Counted from the first letter of the stretch, positions 1-5,045 are shown. The stretch is DNA of 5,045 nucleotides from Alphaproteobacteria bacterium (GCA_024279745.1 JAJRRE010000437.1:1-5045), one strand, 5' to 3'. Notes: generated by a model from the sequence alone, not told the origin. Made by a program: numbers and translations.

Positions 1-344
1 AGGCGGATACAACCATGAGACGCCGGCGTTCCCAATTTGCGTACGGCATTGGTGCCGTGAATGGCGTAACCGCCGCGGAAGAACACCGAATAAGGCATGG
101 GCGAATTATTGTATTTGCGTGACCGCCACATGGTGTGCATGCGTTTTGGCCGGTAATTGCCGGTCGGTGTTACATATCCCTTGCGTGCCGTAGAAATTTT
201 CCAGCGATGCTTGAGCGAGCCGTTGACAAAGACGCTCATGGTCTGGCTGGGTAGGTCGACTTCGGCAACCACCTTGGCTTGGGCGACCGATAGGCTTGCA
301 AAAAAGCCGGTGAATACAGCAAGGAGCACGAAAAGTCTGCGCAT
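1..344 (-). CDS. L,D-transpeptidase (YkuD family), exported; partial, C-terminus beyond window
   Basis: Exported L,D-transpeptidase. This family makes 3-3 peptidoglycan cross-links or attaches proteins to the wall through an active-site cysteine in the periplasm. The frame runs off the left edge, so only the first 114 residues are visible. Residues 1-23 form a signal peptide (MRRLFVLLAVFTGFFA core, probable cleavage after AQA at 21-23). The YkuD domain starts at once (VVAEVDLPSQTMSVFVNG), with the typical TPTGNY turn at 59-64. The catalytic region is clear: I-H-G-T-N at 95-99 and A-S-H-G-C-I-R at 108-114, with C112 the expected nucleophile and H96 and H110 the conserved partners. No LysM or peptidoglycan-binding domain precedes the catalytic domain, so this is the short form. 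The ATG at 342-344 is preceded by AAGAGG (351-356) at 6 nt spacing, which fixes the start. It stands alone, with no gene close upstream. The family is near certain; the physiological substrate is not known. Confidence 0.93.
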   Translation of the reverse strand, partial: MRRLFVLLAVFTGFFASLSVAQAKVVAEVDLPSQTMSVFVNGSLKHRWKISTARKGYVTPTGNYRPKRMHTMWRSRKYNNSPMPYSVFFRGGYAIHGTNAVRKLGTPASHGCIR

Positions 345-639
345 GGATAACCTCTTATTATTTTGAAAAGTGCAGCGTTATCCATACAGTGATTGGCGCA
401 ATTTGTGTGGTTTTGTGTGCCTTAGTTTGGTCTTTTTTACCACTGGTGCGGTGGAACGGCAACAGGTTGGTTTTATTGCAACAATGATGGGATTATTTTG
501 AGAACAGTTGGTCACACTCGCGTGAGCTGGCCTGCTTGTTTGGACATCGCGGTGGCTGTCGCAGCTTGCCAATGCGGCAATGAAATATGGCCAAAGGAGT
601 TGCATTGAAGGATGAGCTAAGGGGAGCAGATGACGCGCC
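345..639. other. Gene-free divergent region between the transpeptidase and GGCT genes
   Basis: About 295 bp between two divergently read genes, so both promoters should lie here. I see no reading frame with protein-like composition. A frame on the minus strand reaches back over it but overlaps the GGCT start and has no ribosome site or family resemblance. A short inverted repeat, TTGCC-AATGC-GGCAA, lies at 566-580, about 60 bp before the GGCT start, and could be a small hairpin or a regulator site. A weak sigma-70-like pair facing right can be drawn (TTGGTT near 465, GATTAT near 490), but it is too poor to call as a promoter. No terminator is needed or seen. Confidence 0.5.
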
Positions 640-1065
640 GTGACACATAAAGTTTTCATTTACGGCACATTGAAGCGCGGCTTTCCAAACCATAAACCGT
701 GGATGTGCAACGTTGAATGTCTTGGGCCTTGCCGAACGGTGCTGGCATTCCCGCTGCTGATCGGAGGGCCGTGGTATTCAATTCAGATGCTACCTGAGCC
801 GGGGCGGGGCTACCGGGTGAGCGGCGAGCTTTACAAGGTGAACGATGAGGGATTGGCGTCGTTGGACGAACTTGAATCCCTCGGCAAACCACATGGTTAT
901 AGCCGCAAAGTGATCGACGTGGACGGCCTTAACCGCGATATTCATGCCAATGTCTGGGCCTATTTCAAGGACCGGGCGCTGATCGATCCCATTCATAGCG
1001 AACCGCTCAGCCGCTATGATTTCGATCCGCGTTACGTGCCTGATCGGCTCAGGCCAAAGGGCTAA
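640..1065 (+). CDS. Gamma-glutamylcyclotransferase (GGCT/AIG2-like) family protein, GGACT-like
   Basis: Cytosolic enzyme of the gamma-glutamylcyclotransferase superfamily, which releases 5-oxoproline from gamma-glutamyl compounds. The 141-residue length is normal. The substrate loop V-F-I-Y-G-T-L-K-R-G is at 5-14 and is followed by F-P-N-H, a combination typical of the gamma-glutamylamine cyclotransferase (GGACT) branch. G-E-L-Y-K-V at 62-67 and L-D-E-L-E at 75-79 follow, then Y87-S-R, so E79 is the expected catalytic acid. The start is GTG 640. An in-frame TGA at 631-633 rules out anything upstream, and the next in-frame Met is past the substrate loop. AGGGGAG (620-626) is 13 nt away, which is long, and a stray ATG at 630 opens only a six-codon frame that ends inside this gene. 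The gene stands alone and converges on the next. The natural substrate (gamma-glutamylamine, glutathione fragment or other) cannot be told from sequence. Confidence 0.9.
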   Translation: MTHKVFIYGTLKRGFPNHKPWMCNVECLGPCRTVLAFPLLIGGPWYSIQMLPEPGRGYRVSGELYKVNDEGLASLDELESLGKPHGYSRKVIDVDGLNRDIHANVWAYFKDRALIDPIHSEPLSRYDFDPRYVPDRLRPKG

Positions 1066-1143
1066 ACAAATAATGATGTACCGTTACTCATTCGTGCGGT
1101 CCTTCAGCTTGCTGACGCCTTTGGGGGCCGGTGAGGCCGGGCT

Positions 1144-1656
1144 TCAGCAGCGGCTGCGAGCGAATTTGCTCAATCCCCGGCAGCGTACTTTGCCATATTC
1201 GGCAATGATCTTCATGGCGTAATCATTGCCGGTCTCCGCCAGGATCAAGGTGGTGCGGCCGATCCCGGCGCTGGTCTTATCGCGATTGGGATCGTAGGCG
1301 ATGAATTTATAGTCGAAGGTCACACGGCACGCATCGCCTTCTTCGGTTTCAGCAAAATCGGCGATCCGGATGAATTTATAAATCCGGTCCGGCCAGCGAT
1401 CTTCCCAATTGCGCATGGCGCGTAAGACCTGGCGGCGCGAGCGATTGCGATCGCCGTAATAGCGAATGATTTTGCGGGCATAAAGATCAATTTTGCGATC
1501 GGCCGATAATGTGAACGCGCGGTTGCGCAAGAAGCGCTCCAATTCGCCCTCATCACATCGTGCCTGGGCTGAAACTGAGAACCCCACGATCATCATCGCA
1601 GCGGCGATAAAGACGCCCAAACTTCTGGTTGCAAAAAATGATCTGGACTGCGGCAT
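1144..1656 (-). CDS. Small exported protein of unknown function, four cysteines
   Basis: I do not recognise a named family with certainty. The 170-residue product has a strong signal peptide: basic start, hydrophobic core at 13-29 (LGVFIAAAMMIVGFSVS), probable cleavage after A-Q-A at 30-32. The mature part of about 138 residues is very basic and holds four cysteines (C34, C110, C159, C170), an even number that could form two disulphides in the periplasm. Its first half looks helical and contains Y-Y-G-D-R-N (66-71) and R-W-P-D-R (87-91); the second half is strand-like. The YYG..N...RWP.R.Y spacing reminds me of an NTF2-like C-terminal module seen in exported alphaproteobacterial proteins, but that is recollection, not a match. 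The start is well supported: AGGAGA (1665-1670) lies 8 nt before the ATG. It ends 78 bp from the GGCT stop, convergent. The coding call is strong; the function is unknown. Confidence 0.85.
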   Translation of the reverse strand: MPQSRSFFATRSLGVFIAAAMMIVGFSVSAQARCDEGELERFLRNRAFTLSADRKIDLYARKIIRYYGDRNRSRRQVLRAMRNWEDRWPDRIYKFIRIADFAETEEGDACRVTFDYKFIAYDPNRDKTSAGIGRTTLILAETGNDYAMKIIAEYGKVRCRGLSKFARSRC

Positions 1657-1716
1657 GGCGACTGTCTCCTGCTGGACATGAAAGAAGGTGGTATAAAACT
1701 CATTGGCCGGGATTTT

Positions 1717-1728
1717 TGCGCATGCGCA
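1717..1728. repeat. 12-bp perfect palindrome upstream of the small exported protein gene
   Basis: TGCGCATGCGCA is a perfect palindrome about 60 bp upstream of the exported-protein start. On the plus strand it follows a run of five T, and on the minus strand it is followed by A residues, so it does not have the hairpin-then-T layout of a terminator for fdhD. A protein-binding site for the exported-protein gene is possible, but chance is also possible in this GC-rich DNA. Confidence 0.4.
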
Positions 1729-1748
1729 GGGCTAAGGCAAGTGGGCGC

Positions 1749-1888
1749 GGCCGGCGAAGCAGTTTCCTATGGTCGCGGCAGGATCATAGCAAACGACTGC
1801 TGCAGCCGATTAGGTGTATCAGGTTCGCTAAATATTCATTGAGGCGCCCCGAACGCTGGCGGACCATCGCGCTGTTCAGGCGCCGGCC
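1749..1888. other. Cluster of complementary segments behind fdhD, possible structured RNA or extended stem
   Basis: The gap between fdhD and the exported-protein gene has no convincing reading frame but many pairing segments. GGCCGGCG (1749-1756) is complementary to CGCCGGCC (1881-1888, inside the fdhD end). GAA and CAG (1756-1762) can pair with CTG and TTC (1872-1877) with small bulges. ATGGTC (1769-1774) is complementary to GACCAT (1862-1867), and GTTCG (1823-1827) to CGAAC (1850-1854). A local hairpin at 1767-1789 (CTATGGTC, 7-nt loop, GATCATAG) competes with the longer arms and is fully paired only as a plus-strand transcript, through a G-U. Another hairpin at 1794-1808 is fully paired only as a minus-strand transcript. 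The strand, and whether it is transcribed at all, are unresolved. Confidence 0.3.
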
Positions 1889-2766
1889 TTGCGACTGTGT
1901 TTAGCGTCTTCAGGTGCAATGGTGTTGTGGTCGGCGTCAAAGACAAGGCGCTGGGTTCCCGCCAGGGCAATAAAGCGTTTGCCGCGCGCCCGGCCGATCA
2001 AGGTTAGATGGGCCTTCCGTGCCAGATCTACCCCCCAGGCGGTAAAGCCGGAGCGGGACAGCAAAATTGGAATGCGCATTTTCACAGTCTTGATGACCAT
2101 TTCCGAGGTCAGCCGGCCAGTCGTGTAGAACATTTTATCGTCTGGTGAGATCTTGTTCATGAACATATAACCGGCGATCTTATCAACCGCATTATGGCGC
2201 CCGACATCTTCCATGTAAACCAGCGGCTCGTCGCCCCGGCATAGAACGCAGCCATGGATTGCTCCGGCCTTGAGATAGAGCGACGGCACGGTGTTGATCT
2301 TTTTGGTCAGCGCATAAAGCCAGGAGGTTTTTATGGTGGCGTTGGAGGCCAGCGCGATCTGGTCGAACTCTTCCATCAGATCGCCAAAAATTGTGCCTTG
2401 CGCGCAGCCTGAAGTTTGCACTCTTTTCTTTAATTTATCTTCATAGTCGGTTTCGCGCTTCGTGCGCACGACAATGGTTTCAATGTCTGCGTCATAGTCT
2501 ATGGCGGTGATTTCGTCATCGGCCTGCAGCATATTTTGATTGAACAAATATCCCACGGCGAGCAGATCGACATGATCGCCAATGGTCATCATGGTCAGGA
2601 TTTCCCGGCCATTGAGAAATAACGTCAATGGCTTCTCCGTGACCACAGCAGTCTCAACGGTGTTTTGCTCATGATCGATCCCCGATACCCTAACAGACAG
2701 GGCCGGATCGTCGGGGGTAGGAGCGACGTGAAATTCTTTTATGGAATTTGGCATGGAATCTGGCAT
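1876..2766 (-). CDS. fdhD: Formate dehydrogenase accessory sulfurtransferase FdhD
   Basis: FdhD passes sulfur from a cysteine desulfurase to the molybdenum/tungsten cofactor of formate dehydrogenase in the cytoplasm. From ATG 2766 it has 296 residues, close to family length. Visible are T-E-K-P-L at 43-47, the cysteine loop T-S-G-C-A-Q-G at 118-124, H-G-C-V-L-C at 171-176, E-D-V-G-R-H-N-A-V-D-K at 186-196, T-T-G-R at 215-218 and S-R-S-G at 237-240. Only C121 of the usual CxxC loop is present; position 124 is glycine. A different CxxC occurs at 173-176. Start: the frame stays open to GTG 2919 (51 more residues), but the extension has no ribosome site and no FdhD-like sequence. At ATG 2766, GAGG lies 4 nt upstream, short but the best available, and C121 then has the same number as the E. 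coli cysteine. No formate dehydrogenase genes are in the window. Family certain; start moderate. Confidence 0.93.
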   Translation of the reverse strand: MPDSMPNSIKEFHVAPTPDDPALSVRVSGIDHEQNTVETAVVTEKPLTLFLNGREILTMMTIGDHVDLLAVGYLFNQNMLQADDEITAIDYDADIETIVVRTKRETDYEDKLKKRVQTSGCAQGTIFGDLMEEFDQIALASNATIKTSWLYALTKKINTVPSLYLKAGAIHGCVLCRGDEPLVYMEDVGRHNAVDKIAGYMFMNKISPDDKMFYTTGRLTSEMVIKTVKMRIPILLSRSGFTAWGVDLARKAHLTLIGRARGKRFIALAGTQRLVFDADHNTIAPEDAKHSRKAGA

Positions 2767-3152
2767 GGGACCTCGTGCCTTTGCTCGCGCCACTGCTGAC
2801 TGGAGCAGCACCCGTTCAGCAGCGTCGCACTCATCAACAGATGCAACCGCTTGACTATAGCGCGTTCCGCATTTCGCGCGCATCACTGTTTCGTTGTTTT
2901 TTTTCAAGAACCGCCCCACTGTAATACTAATGGCGAGAGGAAGGCGCTAATAGTCGGTCATATTGGTGACCGCGTTGGTACTTGGATTGTCTTTGTTTGG
3001 CCCTTTACTTTGGCACGCTTCGTCTTGCATTGTGAGCTATCGTAATAGGAATATGGGTTTGTCTGCCCTGACTTTGACCAATGATCCCAAAACGCGGCGT
3101 GTTTGGCGACGAAAGAGACGAAAATTGAAAATGTGGGAAGGATAAGCACCAT
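2767..3152. other. Divergent control region between fdhD and the TRAP binding-protein gene
   Basis: With fdhD starting at 2766, this 386-bp stretch should carry the promoters of both genes. The fdhD-proximal part (2767-2919) is open in the fdhD frame but does not look like conserved protein. It holds a TATAGT hexamer facing fdhD (minus strand, 2854-2859), without a convincing -35 at normal spacing. The middle holds a perfect inverted repeat (2955-2972). For the rightward gene I could not fix a promoter: TTGGCA at 3009-3014 matches a -35 well, but no -10 follows at 16-18 bp. The TRAP gene has a good ribosome site, GGGAAGGA at 3135-3142. Confidence 0.5.
2955..2972. promoter_or_regulatory. Inverted repeat CGGTCA-N6-TGACCG, possible operator
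   Basis: A perfect 6-bp inverted repeat with a 6-nt centre (TATTGG) in the fdhD/TRAP divergent region, 181 bp before the TRAP start and 188 bp before the fdhD start. The two half-sites are centred 12 bp apart, about one helical turn, as expected for a dimeric regulator; GntR- and MarR-type sites look similar. It is seen directly in the sequence; the operator role is inference, and no regulator gene is adjacent. Confidence 0.35.
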
Positions 3153-4274
3153 ATGACAGATGAGATCAGCCGTCGGAGCTTCTTGGGTGGCGCGGCGCGC
3201 GGCGCGGTTGTAGGCAGTGGCGGTATGGTGTTGGCGGCACAGATGAGTGCCCCGGCCGTGGCCAAGGGTAATCCTGAATTATCGTGGCAATTGGTTTCCA
3301 GTTTCCCCGGCAGCCTGGAAATTATCCAAGATGTGGCGCGTGTCTTTGTCAAGTTCGTCGCCGAAGCCAGCGACAACCGCTTCAATATAAAAATTGTGCC
3401 CAAGACGTCACTCGGCAAGAAACTGGATGCAGCGACAGCCGTGACCAAAGGCAAAGTGGAAATTGCGCATACCTCATCCGGCTTTTATTGGACCAAAGAC
3501 CCGACATTTGCACTGGGTGGTGGATTACCCTTCGGCCTTAATAGTCGGCAGATGAATGCCTGGGTTTTGGAGGGCGGCGGCGCTGAACTGATGGACAGTT
3601 TTTACGCCAAGCACAATATTTATGCTATTCCAGCTGGCAGTACCGGTTGCCAAATGGGCGGCTGGTGGCGCGATGAGATCAAAACGCTCAAACAACTCAA
3701 TGGCAAAAAGCTATTAAGCAGCGGCTATGCGACCAAGATCATGAAAGAGCTGGGACTTGATCCACAAGTCACTGAAAGCGCCGACGTCGTCAAGGCCTTT
3801 AAGAGTGGGCGTCTGGATGCAATCGAATGGGTCGGGCCTTATGACGATGAAAAACTGGAGCTGTATAAAGCAACCAAGAATTATTATTATCCCGGCTGGT
3901 GGGCGCCTGGACCAATGCTGCACATGTTCATCAATCGTGCAAAATGGGACACCTTGCCCAAATTTTATCAAACGGTATTGCAAGGGGCTGGACAGGCTGC
4001 CAATGCGGTGATGCTGGCGCGCTATGACGCCAAAAACCCCGCCGCATTGAAACGCATGTTGCGCAAAGGCGTGCAATTACGCGCCTTCCCCAAGGAGATC
4101 ATGATGGCCGCTTTTGACGCGGCTGAAAAGAGCTATGCGCAAACCGCGTCGACCAATGCCGGCTTTAAGAAGGTCTTTGACAATTGGCACCAGTTTCGCG
4201 CCGATCAATATTTATGGTCTCAGGTCGCCGAATTGGGCATGGATGCCTTTCAATCGGAAGTAATCAATCGCTGA
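3153..4274 (+). CDS. TRAP transporter periplasmic substrate-binding protein (DctP/TakP-like), Tat-exported
   Basis: Binding protein of a tripartite (TRAP) transporter, which captures organic acids in the periplasm for Na+-driven uptake. It has 373 residues, the usual length. The N-terminus carries a twin-arginine signal, S-R-R-S-F-L-G at 6-12, then a hydrophobic stretch and probable cleavage after A-V-A at 35-37. The mature part follows TakP-type proteins: W-Q-L-V-S-S-F-P-G at 45-53, F-Y-W at 111-113, L-P-F-G at 125-128, Y-A-K-H-N at 151-155, G-G-W-W-R at 169-173, D-A-I-E-W-V-G-P-Y at 222-230 and Y-Y-Y-P-G-W-W at 244-250. In the segment N-G-K-K-L-L-S-S-G (183-191), where relatives have K-M-R or K-I-R, the carboxylate-binding arginine is replaced by L188. 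The ATG follows GGGAAGGA at 10 nt. No dctQ or dctM lies next to it. The family is certain; the ligand is unknown, and a lost arginine argues against a simple carboxylate-binding mode. Confidence 0.94.
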   Translation: MTDEISRRSFLGGAARGAVVGSGGMVLAAQMSAPAVAKGNPELSWQLVSSFPGSLEIIQDVARVFVKFVAEASDNRFNIKIVPKTSLGKKLDAATAVTKGKVEIAHTSSGFYWTKDPTFALGGGLPFGLNSRQMNAWVLEGGGAELMDSFYAKHNIYAIPAGSTGCQMGGWWRDEIKTLKQLNGKKLLSSGYATKIMKELGLDPQVTESADVVKAFKSGRLDAIEWVGPYDDEKLELYKATKNYYYPGWWAPGPMLHMFINRAKWDTLPKFYQTVLQGAGQAANAVMLARYDAKNPAALKRMLRKGVQLRAFPKEIMMAAFDAAEKSYAQTASTNAGFKKVFDNWHQFRADQYLWSQVAELGMDAFQSEVINR

Positions 4275-4449
4275 GCGCGTTAGAGCCAGCTGGCAGGTAG
4301 CTTAAATTAAGGGCTTACGCAGAGCATTGACGCGCCAATAGTGTCTGAGGCGGCGTCTAGGCGAAAGCTGATTGCTGCCAATTGCCAAGGCGCTCATCGC
4401 GGGTGTCAAAGTGCCGATTGATGGTGATGAAATGCCGCTCTTTTTCTAA

Positions 4450-4480
4450 TACCCGAGTGGGTGACTTTGTTTTTATTTTG
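4450..4480 (+). terminator. Weak Rho-independent terminator candidate after the TRAP gene
   Basis: A short stem ACCC-GAGT-GGGT (4451-4462, extendable by one T-G pair) is followed by a T-rich tail (4466-4479: TTT, TTTTT and TTTT broken by G and A). The orientation suits transcripts from the TRAP binding-protein gene, and its place ahead of mrp would separate the two units. The stem is short and the site is about 175 bp after the stop codon, so it may be weak or not used. Confidence 0.3.
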
Positions 4481-4529
4481 TGACAGATTGCCCAAGAACA
4501 ATTTACCAACACTATGAAGCTAGCCCAAT

Positions 4530-4547
4530 GCGCCAAACGGCGCCAAA
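4530..4547. repeat. Tandem GCGCCAAA repeat and hairpin in the mrp leader
   Basis: GCGCCAAA occurs at 4530-4537 and again at 4540-4547, exactly 10 bp apart, about one helical turn, which would place two copies on the same DNA face. The same bases also give a hairpin, GCGCC-AAAC-GGCGC (4530-4543). It lies 30 to 48 bp upstream of the mrp start, so it could be an operator or a leader-RNA stem. This is visible in the sequence; the role is inference. Confidence 0.35.
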
Positions 4548-4577
4548 GGGCGTGTGAGTGCGAGAGAAAGTCAAGAT

Positions 4578-5045
4578 ATGTCAGTAGAAAAAGAGCAGGT
4601 TCTGAACGCGTTGCAACGGGTCAAAGGCCCGAATATGGACGGCAATATTGTCGAATTGGGACTGGTTTCGGAAGTTGTGATCAAGGACGATCACGCCTAT
4701 TTTTCCATCACCATTGACCCCAAACGAGCAGAAGAACTAGAGCCCATGCGCCAGGCTGCCGAGCAGGTGGTCAAGGAAATGACCAAAGCCAGCGGTGTCA
4801 CGGCAGTCTTAACTGCTGAAGCGGCTGGAGGGTCCGGTGGCTCGCCTCCCGAAAGCTCTCGCGTGGCTCAGGCACGGGCGCAAAACGGCGCTGCGCCGAC
4901 TGGCCCCAAATCTATCGAACCTGCTGGTCCAGCCGCCGCCGGCGTGCCGGGCGTCAAGCATATTGTTGCTGTGGCTTCGGGCAAGGGCGGCGTCGGCAAA
5001 TCAACCGTTGCTGTCAATCTGGCGCTGGCATTTCAGGCAAACGGC
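4578..5045 (+). CDS. mrp: Mrp/ApbC family P-loop Fe-S cluster carrier; partial, C-terminus beyond window
   Basis: Cytosolic Mrp/Nbp35-family ATPase that carries and delivers Fe-S clusters to target proteins. The first 156 residues are present and the frame is open at the right edge. Residues 1-82 form a DUF59/MIP18-like domain, recognisable by N-I-V-E-L-G-L-V at 23-30 and by the helix after I-T-I-D-P (44-48). Residues 83-124 are a low-complexity Gly/Ser/Pro/Ala linker. The ATPase domain then begins with H-I-V-A-V-A-S (128-134) and the deviant Walker A G-K-G-G-V-G-K-S at 135-142, with both the signature K136 and K141, followed by V-N-L-A at 146-149. The C-terminal CxxC that holds the bridging cluster would lie outside the window. 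The ATG is preceded by GAGAGAAAG (4562-4570), a modest ribosome site. It appears to be transcribed separately from the TRAP gene. Family certain; apbC is an equivalent name. Confidence 0.95.
   Translation, partial: MSVEKEQVLNALQRVKGPNMDGNIVELGLVSEVVIKDDHAYFSITIDPKRAEELEPMRQAAEQVVKEMTKASGVTAVLTAEAAGGSGGSPPESSRVAQARAQNGAAPTGPKSIEPAGPAAAGVPGVKHIVAVASGKGGVGKSTVAVNLALAFQANG

Larger units (their letters stand above)
4275..4577. other. Gap between the TRAP binding protein and mrp
   Basis: About 300 bp without a credible gene. Just after the TRAP stop there is a perfect 10-bp palindrome, GCCAGCTGGC (4285-4294), and an AT-rich one, CTTAA-A-TTAAG (4301-4311); neither is followed by a T run. A weak hairpin with a T-rich tail lies at 4450-4480. 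The last 50 bp before mrp contain the GCGCCAAA repeats. A 26-codon stretch at 4372-4449 reads like protein (ending GDEMPLFF) but follows a stop directly and has no ribosome site. The mrp promoter should be in the right half, but I could not find a -35/-10 pair good enough to call. Confidence 0.5.

Noticed and set aside
430..456. Stem CCAC...GTGG next to a T6 run as a possible terminator.
   Set aside because: The T run precedes the stem on the plus strand and becomes an A run after it on the minus strand, so neither strand has the terminator layout; the stem is only 4 bp.
378..693. Minus-strand reading frames over the transpeptidase/GGCT gap and the GGCT start.
   Set aside because: They overlap the well-supported GGCT gene, have no family resemblance and no ribosome site; their composition looks like antisense shadow.
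1790..1856. TPP-riboswitch-like words on the minus strand: CGGGGCGCC, then GAACCTGAT and CTAAT, in the expected order, with ATAGGAAA further on.
   Set aside because: The CTGAGA element is missing, the spacing between the first two words is too short, the arm flanking CCTGAT cannot pair, and about 40 extra bases separate CTAAT from ATAGGAAA. The gene downstream has no thiamine link. An Rfam TPP model score would settle it; a significant hit would reverse this call.
3008..3030. Sigma-54-like promoter TTGGCACG...TTGCA ahead of the TRAP gene.
   Set aside because: The GG to GC distance is 3 bp longer than the strict -24/-12 spacing, which this sigma factor does not tolerate.
3005..3454. Long minus-strand frame opposite the TRAP gene 5' end.
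   Set aside because: It is antisense to a strongly supported gene, and its composition reflects the complementary strand of that gene.
4372..4449. Short protein-like frame from TTG 4372 (ends GDEMPLFF) between the TRAP gene and mrp.
   Set aside because: It directly follows an in-frame TGA, has no ribosome site, and spans only 26 codons. A decayed gene end is possible but cannot be supported from this sequence.

Overview
The window looks like ordinary chromosome of an alphaproteobacterium with moderate GC content (about half, by eye). This is an inference from three things: the style of the Mrp protein (an N-terminal DUF59/MIP18 domain, an Ala/Gly/Pro-rich linker, then the deviant Walker A), an FdhD of the 'SGCAQGT' type, and a Tat-exported TakP-like TRAP binding protein. 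I see no insertion sequence, phage gene, tRNA, rRNA, CRISPR array or integration scar.

Layout from left to right. A leftward gene cut by the window edge encodes an exported L,D-transpeptidase (YkuD fold) with its HGTN and SHGCIR motifs visible. After a gene-free gap of about 295 bp comes a rightward gamma-glutamylcyclotransferase/GGACT-family enzyme. It converges on a leftward gene for a small exported protein of unknown function with four cysteines. A gap of about 220 bp, rich in complementary segments, separates that gene from leftward fdhD, the sulfurtransferase that activates formate dehydrogenase. Divergent from fdhD, and reading rightward, is a TRAP-transporter periplasmic binding protein with a twin-arginine signal. 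After another gap of about 300 bp, the 5' part of mrp/apbC (P-loop Fe-S cluster carrier) runs off the right edge.

The genes do not form one pathway. Cell-wall cross-linking, glutathione or gamma-glutamyl turnover, formate dehydrogenase maturation, carboxylate uptake and Fe-S delivery appear side by side as single-gene units with changing orientation. The only loose link is that FdhD and Mrp both serve metalloenzyme maturation.

I did not find a clearly new system. The points most worth checking are: a TRAP binding protein whose expected substrate-binding arginine is replaced by leucine and which has no membrane subunits beside it; an FdhD in which only one cysteine of the usual CxxC remains while a different CxxC is present; a perfect inverted repeat in the fdhD/TRAP divergent region; and the unexplained complementary segments behind fdhD.
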